Counted from the stretch's first letter, positions 26,425 through 36,281 are shown. The stretch: 64,000 bases of DNA from Flavobacteriales bacterium (GCA_023251075.1 JAHEZM010000012.1:1-64000), one strand, 5' to 3'. Numbers and translations are program-made. Notes: generated from the sequence alone by a model not told the origin.

Positions 26425-27968
26425 TTTTTTTGTTTTAATTCTAAATGATGTTCAAAAATGGTTTTGCCGTGAATTTTCCCTTCCAACCATGCCACTGCAT
26501 CAAAATATTTGTAAATTTTTAGCTGTTGCATATCAAACTGACGGCTCATTAAAAAATCTCGAAAATCGTAGAAATGACTTCGAATGAATTTTTTTTCAGA
26601 GCGAATTAAACGCAATACCAATTGAATAATCTCTGAGTCGATTTCGAAATAAACATTTTCTTCATCTAAAGATTTAAGCCAGGTTTTGGAAGTGTTTTTG
26701 ATCAATTCAAACTCTCCGTTTTCAAACAAACACAATAGAAATAAAATGTTTGAAATATTGAAAATATCTGATTTAACTCCGGTTGATTTAGTATTTAAAA
26801 CCTGTTCTAAAACCTTTTGTGCTTCAATAAATTTTCCTGTAGCGAAGTAGGCATATCCAATGTAGTAAACTAGCTCTTGTTGCAATCCTAAATTTATTTG
26901 GGCATTGTATTTTACTAATCCTTTTTGAATGTCATTCTCAAACTTTATAATTTCTTCAAATTGATGATTCTGTTTGTGTTTTTCTAAAATTGCCAAATAG
27001 TAGTAAACAAATAAATTCGATTGATGTTCAGGTGCAAAATCATCTTGAGCTGAATACATTTTGGTGAGTTGAGCAATCACTTTTGTGCTTAATTCTTTTT
27101 TACCACTTTCTTCTGCTAATTCTGATGTAAGTTGTAAGGTGAACAAATAATCAGAAAAAAGTTCTTGCATGAAAACATCAACATTTTCAAACAGCTTTAA
27201 ACGTTTTTCAAAGAAGGGAAGGGCCTTGTCTTTTTGAAAAATGAGTTTGTGGTACATTCCCCATATATAGTAATAGTTGAGTCGGGCGCGCAGTGATAAA
27301 GTTTTTTGTTCCGAAGAGAGTAAATCGTTTTTCATTAACTCTTCTAAATAATGCAAATCTTTTTTTTGCTGAAATTGTGCCCCTTCAAAATGCAAACGGG
27401 CGATAGGAAGCAGGAGCGTATCATATTCTTTAATGTTTTCAATAATATTGAGTACACTTTTTGTTTCATCCATCAATACTTTAATACGCTCTTTGTAAGA
27501 TTTCAAACTTTTAAACGACATGGCAGAAACCAATAATTTCTGCTCCATATTAATGAGTTGTAAAAGCGTTTCGAATTGTTCGTTTTGTTCCGCTTTTTTC
27601 TTGGTCTGATCAATTAATTTATGCCCTTGTTTGTACAAGCCTTTACGGAACAAAACATCAATTTCATTTAGTTTACTGCGCGTAAACATTCGCGAATTTT
27701 TTTCGGAATATAAAGACGCTAAACTCTTTAAAATGCTACTGTACAACACATTTTTAATCACGAAATACTCTTTTACATCGATTAATTCTACCATCACTTT
27801 CTCTTCGTTATATTCTTTGGCTTTTTCTAAAATATCGAATAAACGCAAGTATTGATTTTCTTCAGAATTTTTCATTACGAAGGAAGCGTGCAGCTTATAA
27901 TAGCGCTTTTCTCCCTTGGTTAAAGAGTGAATAAGTTCGTGGAGTTTTGATGATGACTTTCTGGGCAT
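26421..27968 (-). CDS. Conserved Bacteroidota helical-repeat protein (515 aa)
   Basis: I take the ATG at 27968 over the TTG four codons upstream. The protein begins SSKLHELIHSLTKGEKRYYKLHAS, an opening I recognise from a family of uncharacterised Bacteroidota proteins (L--LI-sLtk-EKRYfKl-as). It has no signal peptide or membrane segment, so it is cytoplasmic. The rest is all helical, with TPR-like pairs (about 90-470, for example YYIGYAYFATGKFIEAQKVL). Aromatic and Lys residues are abundant. It is translationally coupled to the secreted TPR protein downstream. Function unknown. Confidence 0.7.
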   Translation of the reverse strand: MPRKSSSKLHELIHSLTKGEKRYYKLHASFVMKNSEENQYLRLFDILEKAKEYNEEKVMVELIDVKEYFVIKNVLYSSILKSLASLYSEKNSRMFTRSKLNEIDVLFRKGLYKQGHKLIDQTKKKAEQNEQFETLLQLINMEQKLLVSAMSFKSLKSYKERIKVLMDETKSVLNIIENIKEYDTLLLPIARLHFEGAQFQQKKDLHYLEELMKNDLLSSEQKTLSLRARLNYYYIWGMYHKLIFQKDKALPFFEKRLKLFENVDVFMQELFSDYLFTLQLTSELAEESGKKELSTKVIAQLTKMYSAQDDFAPEHQSNLFVYYYLAILEKHKQNHQFEEIIKFENDIQKGLVKYNAQINLGLQQELVYYIGYAYFATGKFIEAQKVLEQVLNTKSTGVKSDIFNISNILFLLCLFENGEFELIKNTSKTWLKSLDEENVYFEIDSEIIQLVLRLIRSEKKFIRSHFYDFRDFLMSRQFDMQQLKIYKYFDAVAWLEGKIHGKTIFEHHLELKQKK

Positions 27969-28082
27969 GATTCTTTGCAAGCTTAAAAATAGTTGATTTA
28001 TTTTAAAATTGGGTGTATTTTTGTTTCCAGCGGAAAACTACTTTGATAAGATAATTGGGATTTAATTTAAAAGATTATTAAA

Positions 28083-29582
28083 ATGTTTCGTTTACATTTA
28101 GTTTTATCAGGTTTGTTATTTTTTTCTTTGTGCAAGGGGCAAATTCAGTTTAAATGCGGTTCATATACTGGCGATGGTAATGCAACTCAGGCTATTACTG
28201 GGGTTGGTTTTTCTCCCAACGTTTTGATCATTAAATGCGCAGGAGCTAATGCTCCAGTAATGGTTACTTCTACGATGACTGCAGGCAACAGTAAGTTAAT
28301 GACCTCCACCACTAATTCTGCAACCGTTACTACTTATATGAGTTCGCTGAATTCCGATGGCTTTACTGTTAAAAATACTGTGCAAACGAATACAGCGTCT
28401 ACTACCTATCATTATCTGGCAATAAAATCTTCCACTGGGTGTAAAGTTGGTTCTTATACAGGAACAGGAGCGGCAAAGACCATTTCGGGGATTGGTTTTC
28501 AACCAGAAGTACTTTTCATTATTCCTGATTTTGCAGATGCAACATATACAAACGAAGGTATTTATATGTCGATGCGCGGAAAGCCTACAGAGACAGTGAA
28601 ATTTAGCTTGGGAACTCCTGGAACCGCTGGAATAAATACTTGGGGAGCCGATGGCTTTACAACATCTTCGGGTTTGAGTGCAGTAGCCGCTTATACTTAT
28701 CATTATGTGGCTTTAAATGATGATAACTCTTCATTTGATTACGGCAGTTACACCAATCCTGGTACTGCTGTTGATAATACCAATATTACTATTGCTTTTC
28801 AACCAGTTTTTGTTTTGGATATCGACGATACCGCAAATAATAATCCCATTGCTCGCTTTAATGATGAATCCGGTGATGCATCCATGCAAATGACTGCCAA
28901 TGGCGAAACCACCAATAAAATACAGGCATTTAATTCATCTCCCGTTGGTTTTCAAATTGGTACTCATGCCAATGTTCAGGCACCCAACTCGGTAAATTAT
29001 TATTTTGCTTTTGGTACAAGTGTTTTGCCTGTTGAATTGGTTGATTTTACTGCTGAAATAGTTGATTCTAAAGTTGAATTAGAATGGTTAACAGCTAGTG
29101 AAATTAATAGCGAAAATTTTTCTGTGATGCGTTCTTCCGATGGAAAAAACTTCGAAAAAATTGCTGATCTGTCAGCGGCAGGAAATAGCAGTAGTTTTAT
29201 TCATTATTACTATACAGATGAAAACCCTAATTCAGGTTATAATTATTATAAATTAGTAGAGAAAGATTTTGATGGAAAAACTCAGGAATCTAAATTAATA
29301 GGAATCAATTTTAATCTCGAATTGAATGTGATAACACAGTTGTATCCTAATCCATCTTCCGATAAAACAGTTCTTTATTTTAATTCAAAAGAGGGTGGAA
29401 TGTACAATTTAAGAGTTATTGATTTCAATGGAAAAATGATCTATTCAGCTCAATTACCAGCTATGGTTGGTGAAAATAAATTTACTCTGTTAACCAGCGA
29501 TTATTCTTCAGGTACCTATTCTTTACAACTGGGCGACGCAAGTGGGTTTTATTCGGAGGTAAAATACGTGAAATCGGAATAA
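28083..29582 (+). CDS. T9SS type A cargo protein with a three-fold beta-repeat
   Basis: A 499-residue protein with a signal peptide (1-19). The N-terminal about 310 residues contain three copies of a module of roughly 95-100 residues, each opening with GSYTGDG-type turns and GxGFQPxVLxI: FKCGSYTGDGNATQAI, CKVGSYTGTGAAKTI and FDYGSYTNPGTAV. The three copies contain recurring YHYLA/YHYVAL strands. From LPVELVDFTA (about 315) it switches to the fibronectin-like plus sorting module (LEWLTASEINSENFSVM, YPNPSSD) shared with the gene at 22860. A -7 match TATTTTTG lies at 28016-28023. Role unknown; likely displayed on or released from the surface. Confidence 0.8.
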   Translation: MFRLHLVLSGLLFFSLCKGQIQFKCGSYTGDGNATQAITGVGFSPNVLIIKCAGANAPVMVTSTMTAGNSKLMTSTTNSATVTTYMSSLNSDGFTVKNTVQTNTASTTYHYLAIKSSTGCKVGSYTGTGAAKTISGIGFQPEVLFIIPDFADATYTNEGIYMSMRGKPTETVKFSLGTPGTAGINTWGADGFTTSSGLSAVAAYTYHYVALNDDNSSFDYGSYTNPGTAVDNTNITIAFQPVFVLDIDDTANNNPIARFNDESGDASMQMTANGETTNKIQAFNSSPVGFQIGTHANVQAPNSVNYYFAFGTSVLPVELVDFTAEIVDSKVELEWLTASEINSENFSVMRSSDGKNFEKIADLSAAGNSSSFIHYYYTDENPNSGYNYYKLVEKDFDGKTQESKLIGINFNLELNVITQLYPNPSSDKTVLYFNSKEGGMYNLRVIDFNGKMIYSAQLPAMVGENKFTLLTSDYSSGTYSLQLGDASGFYSEVKYVKSE

Positions 29583-29635
29583 CTTATTTTCATTTTAAAT
29601 TTTCATTAATATTTTTTCTTCTTTCTTGAATGGTG

Positions 29636-29643
29636 TAAGTTTG
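29636..29643 (+). promoter_or_regulatory. Candidate -7 element of ettA
   Basis: TAAGTTTG fits TAnnTTTG; transcription would start near 29647, 16 bases before the ATG. The -33 position reads TTTT instead of TTTG. Confidence 0.45.
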
Positions 29644-29662
29644 CCGAACTAAAATCAAACTC

Positions 29663-31348
29663 ATGTCAGAAGGTCGTCAAGTTATATTTTCCATGTCGAA
29701 GGTTTCCAAAGTGTTGCCTTCAGGAAAAACCATTATTAAAGATATTTATCTATCGTTTTTCTACGGAGCGAAGATTGGTATTCTCGGTTTAAACGGTTCG
29801 GGTAAGTCTACCTTATTAAAAATTATCGCTGGCATCGATAAAAATTACCAAGGTGATGTTGTTTTTTCTCCCGGTTACTCTGTTGGATACCTAGAGCAGG
29901 AGCCTCAATTGGATGAAACAAAAACCGTAATGGAAATTGTGCGTGAAGGGGCACAGGAGGTGATGGATGTGTTGAAAGAATACGAGGAAATCAACAATAA
30001 ATTCATGGATGCAGAGATTTTGGAGAATCCTGATAAAATGGAGAAATTAATTGCGCGTCAGGCCGTTGTTCAAGAGAAAATTGATGCAATGGATGCGTGG
30101 GAAATCGACAATAAATTGGAGCGCGCGATGGATGCATTGCAGTGTCCTGAAGGCGATACTCCGGTAAACGTATTATCGGGAGGAGAAAGAAGACGTGTTG
30201 CCCTTTGCCGTTTGCTTTTGAAAAAACCTGATATTCTTTTGTTAGATGAGCCTACCAATCACTTGGATGCTGAATCTGTTCAATGGTTAGAGCAATTCTT
30301 ACAATCGTATCAAGGTACCGTTATTGCTGTAACGCATGATAGATATTTCTTAGATAACGTAGCGGGATGGATTTTAGAATTAGACCGTGGTGAAGGTATT
30401 CCGTGGAAAGGAAATTATTCTGAATGGTTAGATCAAAAAGGAAAAAGATTAGCCCAAGAAGAGAAGACTGAAAGCAAGCGTAAGAAAATATTAGAGCGTG
30501 AGTTGGAGTGGGTGCGTATGGGTGTGAAAGGAAGAGGAACAAAATCGAAAGCGCGTTTGGCGAACTACGATAAAATGTTGGCCGATGAAGGAAAAGAAAA
30601 AATGGAGAATTTGGAGATTTATATTCCCAATGGTCCGCGTTTGGGTAATGATGTAATTGAAGCTGTAGATGTTTCAAAAGCATATGGCGACAGGTTATTG
30701 TATGAAAATCTAAATTTTAAATTACCTCCTGCGGGTATCGTTGGTATTATCGGACCAAATGGTGCCGGTAAAACAACTTTGTTTCGTATGATTTTAGGTG
30801 CAGAACAACCTACCAGTGGAGAATTTAAGGTTGGTCCTACAGTGAAAATATCCTATGTAGATCAAGCCCATAAAGATATCGATCCCAATAAAACGGTATA
30901 TGATGTTATTTCTGCAGGTGCAGATAATATCAACTTAGGAGGCAAAATGATGAATGCCCGAGCTTATTGCTCCCGCTTCAATTTTGGTGGAACCGATCAA
31001 GGTAAAAAATGTGAAGTATTATCGGGTGGAGAAAGAAATCGATTGCATCTGGCTATCGCGCTTAAAGAAGGTGGTAACGTGTTGCTGTTAGATGAACCAA
31101 CGAATGATATCGACGTAAATACTTTACGTGCATTAGAGGAAGCATTAGAAAATTTTGCAGGTTGTGCAGTAATTATTTCTCACGACCGTTGGTTCTTAGA
31201 TCGTGTGTGTACACACATCTTAGCATTCGAAGGTGATTCAACTATCTATCCTTTTGAAGGTTCTTTCTCTGAATACGAAGAAAATAAGAAAAAACGATTG
31301 GGTGATGTGAGCCCGAAAAGAATGAGGTTTAAGAAGTTGATGAAGTAA
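29663..31348 (+). CDS. ettA: Energy-dependent translational throttle protein, ABC-F ATPase
   Basis: A 561-residue soluble ABC-F protein with two ATPase domains and no membrane part. Walker A motifs are at 42-50 (GLNGSGKST) and 364-372 (GPNGAGKTT); signature motifs are LSGGERRRVAL and LSGGERNRLHL; Walker B motifs are DILLLDEPTNHLD and NVLLLDEPTNDID. The linker with the arginine/lysine-rich WVRMGVKGRGTKSKAR stretch (about 290-305) reaches toward the tRNA. Length and order match E. coli EttA (about 555 aa), which binds the ribosomal E site and gates the first elongation step by ATP/ADP ratio. No antibiotic-resistance feature is evident. Confidence 0.95.
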   Translation: MSEGRQVIFSMSKVSKVLPSGKTIIKDIYLSFFYGAKIGILGLNGSGKSTLLKIIAGIDKNYQGDVVFSPGYSVGYLEQEPQLDETKTVMEIVREGAQEVMDVLKEYEEINNKFMDAEILENPDKMEKLIARQAVVQEKIDAMDAWEIDNKLERAMDALQCPEGDTPVNVLSGGERRRVALCRLLLKKPDILLLDEPTNHLDAESVQWLEQFLQSYQGTVIAVTHDRYFLDNVAGWILELDRGEGIPWKGNYSEWLDQKGKRLAQEEKTESKRKKILERELEWVRMGVKGRGTKSKARLANYDKMLADEGKEKMENLEIYIPNGPRLGNDVIEAVDVSKAYGDRLLYENLNFKLPPAGIVGIIGPNGAGKTTLFRMILGAEQPTSGEFKVGPTVKISYVDQAHKDIDPNKTVYDVISAGADNINLGGKMMNARAYCSRFNFGGTDQGKKCEVLSGGERNRLHLAIALKEGGNVLLLDEPTNDIDVNTLRALEEALENFAGCAVIISHDRWFLDRVCTHILAFEGDSTIYPFEGSFSEYEENKKKRLGDVSPKRMRFKKLMK

Positions 31349-31438
31349 AAAAATATTTATTTTGGTTACCGCAAACTATTTAGGAGTAGAGTTCTTCCTG
31401 CCTACTTATAAAACAATAGAATCGTGTATCTTTAGAAA

Positions 31439-32494
31439 GTGAAATATCCTTCAATAAATGGATTGCGTGCTTTAAGTATTCTCCTGGTAATAACAGGTCA
31501 TTGCTATGTCCTCTATAACGGATCAGTTTATATGCAATCGTATGATTTTTTTGGATCCATATCTTCCCTTTTACACGATGGACAACTAGGCGTTAATGTG
31601 TTTTTCGTTATATCGGGATTTTTAATCACTTATTTATTACTGCAGGAAGAAGAGCAAAATGGACATTTTTCAGTGATGAATTTTTATAAAAGAAGAGCAC
31701 TGAGAATTTTTCCCGCCTATTATTTTTTACTTCTCATTTTTGTACTCTTAGATTTTTTAGATTTCATTTGGTTGAGTGATCCTTCTTATCTCACGTCGTT
31801 TACCTTCAACAAATATTTTAACTACAAAAGAGATTGGTTAACGGGGCATTTATGGACTCTTAGTGTTGAAATTCACTTTTATATTTTATGGCCCTTTATT
31901 TTGAGAAAATTCAAAACACAGAGAAAACAAATTGCCTGGAGTTTGTTTTTGATAGTGCCCTTGGTACGATTACTATTGTTTTTTTATCCGGTTGACTGGA
32001 TATTAGAATATTCTTTTTTCACAAGAATGGATGCAATAGTTACTGGTTGTTTGTGTGCATTTTATAAGGATAAACTAACAAGTTTATTTGGAGCTCATGG
32101 GAAGTATGTTTTCTATGTTGCGGTTTTAAGTCTTTTTTTACTGAGTTATCTGGATTCGCTTCTCTCTGTTTATAATTTTGGTTTGTTGTACCAGTTTATT
32201 GGCACTACTTCGGGAACTATTGCGAATATAATGATTGGCTTGATTTTAATGTTTTCTATTGCTAATGAAACAAGCGTTTGGTATAAATTTTTAACCTGGA
32301 GGTGGGTTCAGTTTTTAGGAACTTTGTCGTTCAGTATTTATTTGTGGCAGCAGCTTTTTATTTCTAAAGCAGGTTATTGGATCAATGTATTTCCTCTTAA
32401 TATTCTACTCATATTTTTGGCTGCAATGCTTTCCTATTATTTTGTGGAGAAACCTTTTCTGCGGTTGAAGTTCAAATTTAAGGGTGATATGTGA
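31439..32494 (+). CDS. Acyltransferase 3 family membrane protein
   Basis: A 351-residue integral membrane O-acyltransferase (OafA/YrhL type) starting at GTG, which opens the family N-terminus SINGLRALSILLVITGHC (5-22) with the catalytic His at about 21. NVFFVISGFLITYLLLQ (about 54-70) and the arginine-rich FYKRRALRIFPAYYF (about 82-96) are the usual second and third landmarks; about ten hydrophobic segments follow. It lacks the C-terminal SGNH domain of the two-domain type. Such enzymes add acetyl or other acyl groups to surface sugars or lipids. No neighbour names the substrate. Confidence 0.9.
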   Translation: MKYPSINGLRALSILLVITGHCYVLYNGSVYMQSYDFFGSISSLLHDGQLGVNVFFVISGFLITYLLLQEEEQNGHFSVMNFYKRRALRIFPAYYFLLLIFVLLDFLDFIWLSDPSYLTSFTFNKYFNYKRDWLTGHLWTLSVEIHFYILWPFILRKFKTQRKQIAWSLFLIVPLVRLLLFFYPVDWILEYSFFTRMDAIVTGCLCAFYKDKLTSLFGAHGKYVFYVAVLSLFLLSYLDSLLSVYNFGLLYQFIGTTSGTIANIMIGLILMFSIANETSVWYKFLTWRWVQFLGTLSFSIYLWQQLFISKAGYWINVFPLNILLIFLAAMLSYYFVEKPFLRLKFKFKGDM

Positions 32495-32547
32495 TGTTTT
32501 TAAAGGTGGAAAAATGTATTGGTGTTCCATTCAAGAATAAGATCAAT

Positions 32548-32580
32548 AAAAAACGGCTAGTAGCTTTCGCCACTAACCGC
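32548..32580 (-). terminator. Rho-independent terminator of the DUF4476 gene
   Basis: On the minus strand an 11-bp stem with two G-U pairs (CGGTTAGTGGC/GCTACTAGCCG) closes a GAAA tetraloop and is followed by six T residues. It lies 20 bases after the DUF4476 stop codon. Confidence 0.8.
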
Positions 32581-32599
32581 TTATTTCCAACAGAATATT

Positions 32600-33736
32600 T
32601 TATTTTTTTGAGTCGATATACTCTTGCAAAGTTTGAATACTTCCGTCGAAAGTAAAAGCATCATTTACCTTGTAATAATTGTTTTGATCAGTACAATGAT
32701 CGTAAGCATATTTAGCGAAATCAATTTTACTTTCTTCGAAAGCGAACAATTTCATAATCTCTTTAATCTGACTAGTATTCAAACAATGTGAGCCGGTGAA
32801 TTGTTTTGCAGTTGACAATTTTGTGTCTTCAAAAGATTTTGAGGAAATAGATCTTTTCCCTGATTCCATATCACCAGTTGTAGCAGCGTTAAGGCAAGGA
32901 TTGCTATAGCTTGAGTTGGTGATTACAGTATTGCCCGGAATAGTTGATCCACCTGAATAATCATCTTGAACAACAGTGGTGGTGGGAGAATAAGAATTGG
33001 TAGTAGTAGTGGTGGTGGGAACTTGTCCGTTTGGAAATCCTGTCATATCATCATTCTCCAAAGAAGCTCCGTTGAGATTCAAGTTGATGCTTGTACCATT
33101 CATATTCATATTGATACCTGTACCGGTTTTATTTGATCCACTAGAGTTGCTACTAACATTTGTAGAAGTGTTGTTGCTTGTATTGGTTACCACAGGATCG
33201 GTAACAACATTAGTTGAAACAGTTGTATTTTGCGTAGTATTAACATTGTTAGTACTCATTAAAAAATTGCCAAAATTCAAAGCACTGCTTTTTCCAATAT
33301 ATCCATCAATTACCGATTCTGAATTGGCGATCAATTTCCAATATCCATGTTTATAACCTTTTGGTTTCACTACTTCAACCTCTGCTCCGTTTTGTTGTGT
33401 GGTAGTAGTGGTGGTTCCTGCATTGATTCTAACAATGTCGGTTGTTTTTTCTTTTTTGAAAAATGCTGCTTTGTAGGTGTGGGTGGCACCTGCCATGATA
33501 GTGACATCTTTTTTGAATTCACCTACTGTGGCATCGAAAAATTTTAATTCTGCCGAATAATACCCTTCTGGAGAATCTTCAACTTTCACCGAATTCAGGG
33601 GTTGATTGTTTTGTAATTCTCCGTTAAGATAAAGGTAGAAAGGCTGTCCGCCGGAAGAGAAGATCACTAAATTTCCTGTTTGGGCAAATAGGGTTGAAAC
33701 AGCGAAAACGCAAAGAGTAAAAATAATTTTTTTCAT
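32600..33736 (-). CDS. Secreted DUF4476-domain protein
   Basis: A 378-residue protein with a signal peptide ending in TLFAQ (about 19). Residues about 20-100 form a PEGA-like beta domain (FSSGGQPFYLYLNGELQNNQP, then YYSAELKFFDATVGEF). The middle (about 160-285) is low complexity, full of Asn, Thr and Ser (TTTTTTNS, NVSSNSSGSN, with Met/Asn-rich repeats), and is likely disordered. The C-terminal about 90 residues are the DUF4476 domain (QFTGSHCLNTSQIKEIMKLF ... FAKYAYDHCTDQNNYYKV). The domain is common in Bacteroidota without a known role. The two Cys of the domain could form a disulfide. Confidence 0.82.
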   Translation of the reverse strand: MKKIIFTLCVFAVSTLFAQTGNLVIFSSGGQPFYLYLNGELQNNQPLNSVKVEDSPEGYYSAELKFFDATVGEFKKDVTIMAGATHTYKAAFFKKEKTTDIVRINAGTTTTTTQQNGAEVEVVKPKGYKHGYWKLIANSESVIDGYIGKSSALNFGNFLMSTNNVNTTQNTTVSTNVVTDPVVTNTSNNTSTNVSSNSSGSNKTGTGINMNMNGTSINLNLNGASLENDDMTGFPNGQVPTTTTTTNSYSPTTTVVQDDYSGGSTIPGNTVITNSSYSNPCLNAATTGDMESGKRSISSKSFEDTKLSTAKQFTGSHCLNTSQIKEIMKLFAFEESKIDFAKYAYDHCTDQNNYYKVNDAFTFDGSIQTLQEYIDSKK

Positions 33737-33808
33737 AGATGTAGTTTTATAGTTGTGTCAACGCACTGTCTAAAACCGTACCACAATCGTAAGTAGAGTA
33801 AAAAAATG

Positions 33809-33816
33809 TATTTTTG
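33809..33816 (+). promoter_or_regulatory. Candidate -7 element of hisS
   Basis: TATTTTTG fits TAnnTTTG and would start transcription about 16 bases before the hisS ATG. The -33 region matches poorly. Confidence 0.4.
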
Positions 33817-33835
33817 TTTCATTCAAGAATAAAAT

Positions 33836-35194
33836 ATGAGCAAACCATCTATTCCTAAAGGAACCCGCGATTTTTTACCGGCACAAATGGTAAAGAGAAA
33901 TTATTTGTTCGATACACTTCGAAGCATTTTTAAGAAATATGGTTATTTGCCTATTGAAACTCCGGCGGTGGAGAATTTATCTACATTGATGGGTAAATAC
34001 GGTGAAGAAGGAGATAGATTGATTTTTAAAATTTTGAATTCGGGTGATTATTTAGGTGGAGTAGAAAATATAACACAACATACTTCGGGTTCATTAACCA
34101 AACATATTTCGGAAAAAGCTTTGCGCTATGATTTAACTGTTCCTTTTGCCCGTTTCGTTGTGCAAAACCAAAACGAATTGTCTTTTCCTTTCAAGCGTTT
34201 TCAAATACAACCGGTATGGAGAGCCGATCGTCCGCAAAAAGGAAGATACCGTGAGTTTTTTCAATGTGATGTGGATGTGGTAGGAAGCGATTCGTTGCTA
34301 TACGAAATTGAATTTATTCAAATATTTTCTGAAGCATTAACAGCTTTAAAAGTTCCTGGATTTCAGATTAAGATTAACAACAGAAAAATATTGTCGGGTA
34401 TTGCTGAAGTGGTGGGTGCAGCCGATAAAATTGTTGATATTACGGTGGCTATCGATAAGCTAGATAAAATAGGTTTAGAGAAAGTAAACGAAGAAATGTT
34501 GGAGAAAGGAGTGAGTAAGGAAGCGATTGAAAAATTACAACCAATTATTCAAATGAGTGGAAGTTCAACACAGAAATTTGCTACTTTAAGAACTGTGCTT
34601 TCTTCTTCTGAAATTGGATTAAAAGGAATTGAAGAATTGGAATTCATCTTTAAAAACTGCACACTCCTCTCTGTTCACTCTTCACTGATTCTTGATATTA
34701 CATTGGCTCGCGGATTAAACTATTACACCGGAGCAATCTTTGAAGTAAGTGCAGAAAACTTTAAAGGCAGTATTTGTGGTGGTGGGAGATACGATGACTT
34801 AACTGGAATCTTCGGTTTGAAAGGGATGAGTGGTGTTGGAATTTCTTTTGGTGCCGATCGTATTTTTGATGTGTTGGAAGAGAATAATTTATTTCCTCAA
34901 AACTTAGCACAAACTACCGATGTGTTGTTTGTGAATTTTGGTGAAAATGAAGCCATGTATTCTATGAAAGTGATGCAGCAATTGCGAGCTGCTGGAGTGA
35001 GTTGCGAGTTGTATCCATCGAATGCTAAAATGGGCAAACAAATGACTTATGCCGATAATAAAGCGGTTCGTTTTGTGGCTATGATTGGTACTAATGAAAT
35101 GAACGAAAATAAAGTATCGTTGAAAAACATGACAACGGGGGAACAGAAATTAATTAATGTAGCAGATATTATAAACGAAATAAATAAACCTTAG
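33836..35194 (+). CDS. hisS: Histidine--tRNA ligase
   Basis: A 452-residue class II aminoacyl-tRNA synthetase that charges tRNA-His. Motif 1 lies in [17 protein letters not shown] (about 9-25) and downstream; the [12 protein letters not shown] block (about 101-112) and the motif 2 region [27 protein letters not shown] contain the ATP-binding arginines. The histidine-specific motifs are [19 protein letters not shown] (about 288-306) and [16 protein letters not shown] (about 313-328). The C-terminal about 90 residues form the anticodon-binding domain. Length is normal; no paralogue signs (HisZ) are seen. Confidence 0.97.
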   Translation: MSKPSIPKGTRDFLPAQMVKRNYLFDTLRSIFKKYGYLPIETPAVENLSTLMGKYGEEGDRLIFKILNSGDYLGGVENITQHTSGSLTKHISEKALRYDLTVPFARFVVQNQNELSFPFKRFQIQPVWRADRPQKGRYREFFQCDVDVVGSDSLLYEIEFIQIFSEALTALKVPGFQIKINNRKILSGIAEVVGAADKIVDITVAIDKLDKIGLEKVNEEMLEKGVSKEAIEKLQPIIQMSGSSTQKFATLRTVLSSSEIGLKGIEELEFIFKNCTLLSVHSSLILDITLARGLNYYTGAIFEVSAENFKGSICGGGRYDDLTGIFGLKGMSGVGISFGADRIFDVLEENNLFPQNLAQTTDVLFVNFGENEAMYSMKVMQQLRAAGVSCELYPSNAKMGKQMTYADNKAVRFVAMIGTNEMNENKVSLKNMTTGEQKLINVADIINEINKP

Positions 35195-35304
35195 TACGTC
35201 ATTGCGAGGAGTGTACTCACGACGAAGCAACCTTATCATACATTAGTAATTAAAACATGATGAGATTACTTTAATTTTGAGTACAAAATTTTCGCAATGA
35301 CGTA
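35195..35304. repeat. MITE/REP-like inverted-repeat element
   Basis: About 110 bases bounded by a 12-bp perfect inverted repeat: TACGTCATTGCG (35195-35206) and CGCAATGACGTA (35293-35304). An inner imperfect pair (GAAGCAACCTTATCA against TGATGAGATTACTT) lies nearer the centre. The element begins directly after the hisS stop codon. The CGTCATTGCGAGG...GACGAAGCAA pattern is one I know from dispersed repeats in several bacterial genomes. No coding potential. No second copy is visible in the window and no clear target-site duplication. Confidence 0.65.
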
Positions 35305-35315
35305 ATGTGTATAAA

Positions 35316-36179
35316 ATGAAAGTCTCAGGATTCACCATAATCAGAAACGCTATCAAATACGACTTCCCCGTTGTAGAAGCTATCTCATCCGTTCTACCTC
35401 TGTGCGATGAATTTATTGTAGCTGTTGGCGATTGTGAAGATGGAACTTTAGAGCTGATTCAATCTATCTCTTCTCCTAAAATAAAAATTGTGCGCACCGT
35501 TTGGGAAGAAGAAAAATATCGTTCAAAAAATTTAGAAATCTTAGCTGTAGAAACCAATAAAGCATTTAAAGAAATTTCGAAAGACAGCGACTGGGCTTTT
35601 TATATTCAAAGTGATGAGGCCTTACACGAACAATATCTCGATAATACCTATAAAGCCATGCAGCAGTGGAAAGACAACGAAAGGGTAGAAGGCTTGCTTT
35701 TCAACTACAAACATTTTTACGGAAGCTATGATTATGTTGGTGCTTCGCCACGTTGGTACCGCAAAGAAATTCGCATCATTCGTAATCGCGCAGATATTTT
35801 TTCTTATAAAGATGCGCAAGGTTTCCGCAAACTACCCAACGATAAATTGAACGTTAAACAAATTGATGCAACAATGTATCATTATGGATATGTACGCGAT
35901 CCAAAGAAGTTGGCAGAGAAAATGAATTTCAATCAGGCCATGCATAACGACGACCCGAATAAGATGATGCAATTCTATAATTACGACGAAGTAGATGCCT
36001 TGTTTAAGTTCGATGGCACACATCCTAAAGTGATGCAAGAACGCATTAATAAAATGGGTTGGATCTTCGATTTCGATCCTTCTTTCAATAAACTTACGTT
36101 AAAAGATAAGTTTAAAATTTTTACCGAAAAGCTTACCGGTAAAAGATTTGGTGAGTATAAGAACTACAAAGAAATTTAG
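35316..36179 (+). CDS. Family 2-like glycosyltransferase
   Basis: A 287-residue GT-A-fold protein if started at the ATG at 35316; a GTG nine bases earlier, partly provided by the flank of the repeat element, is possible. FTIIRNAIKYDFPVVEAISS (about 5-24) is the nucleotide-sugar-binding start of a GT2 variant, VAVGDCEDGTLE follows, and AFYIQSDEALHE (about 93-104) holds the DxD-like metal site (SDEA). No membrane segment. It is alone on its transcript as far as can be seen, after hisS, so the acceptor is unknown; it is not near the polysaccharide operon at the right end. Confidence 0.8.
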   Translation: MKVSGFTIIRNAIKYDFPVVEAISSVLPLCDEFIVAVGDCEDGTLELIQSISSPKIKIVRTVWEEEKYRSKNLEILAVETNKAFKEISKDSDWAFYIQSDEALHEQYLDNTYKAMQQWKDNERVEGLLFNYKHFYGSYDYVGASPRWYRKEIRIIRNRADIFSYKDAQGFRKLPNDKLNVKQIDATMYHYGYVRDPKKLAEKMNFNQAMHNDDPNKMMQFYNYDEVDALFKFDGTHPKVMQERINKMGWIFDFDPSFNKLTLKDKFKIFTEKLTGKRFGEYKNYKEI

Positions 36180-36281
36180 AGTAATTCGTAATAATGCTCA
36201 AAAATAGTTTTGGATATTAAAAAGCGCTTTCCTAACTTGAGCTTTAACTATTGGGGCTTTATTACTTTAACTATTTTAATT

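Noticed and set aside
29663-31348. ABC-F protein as an antibiotic-resistance factor
   Set aside because: Length, motif order and linker fit housekeeping EttA.
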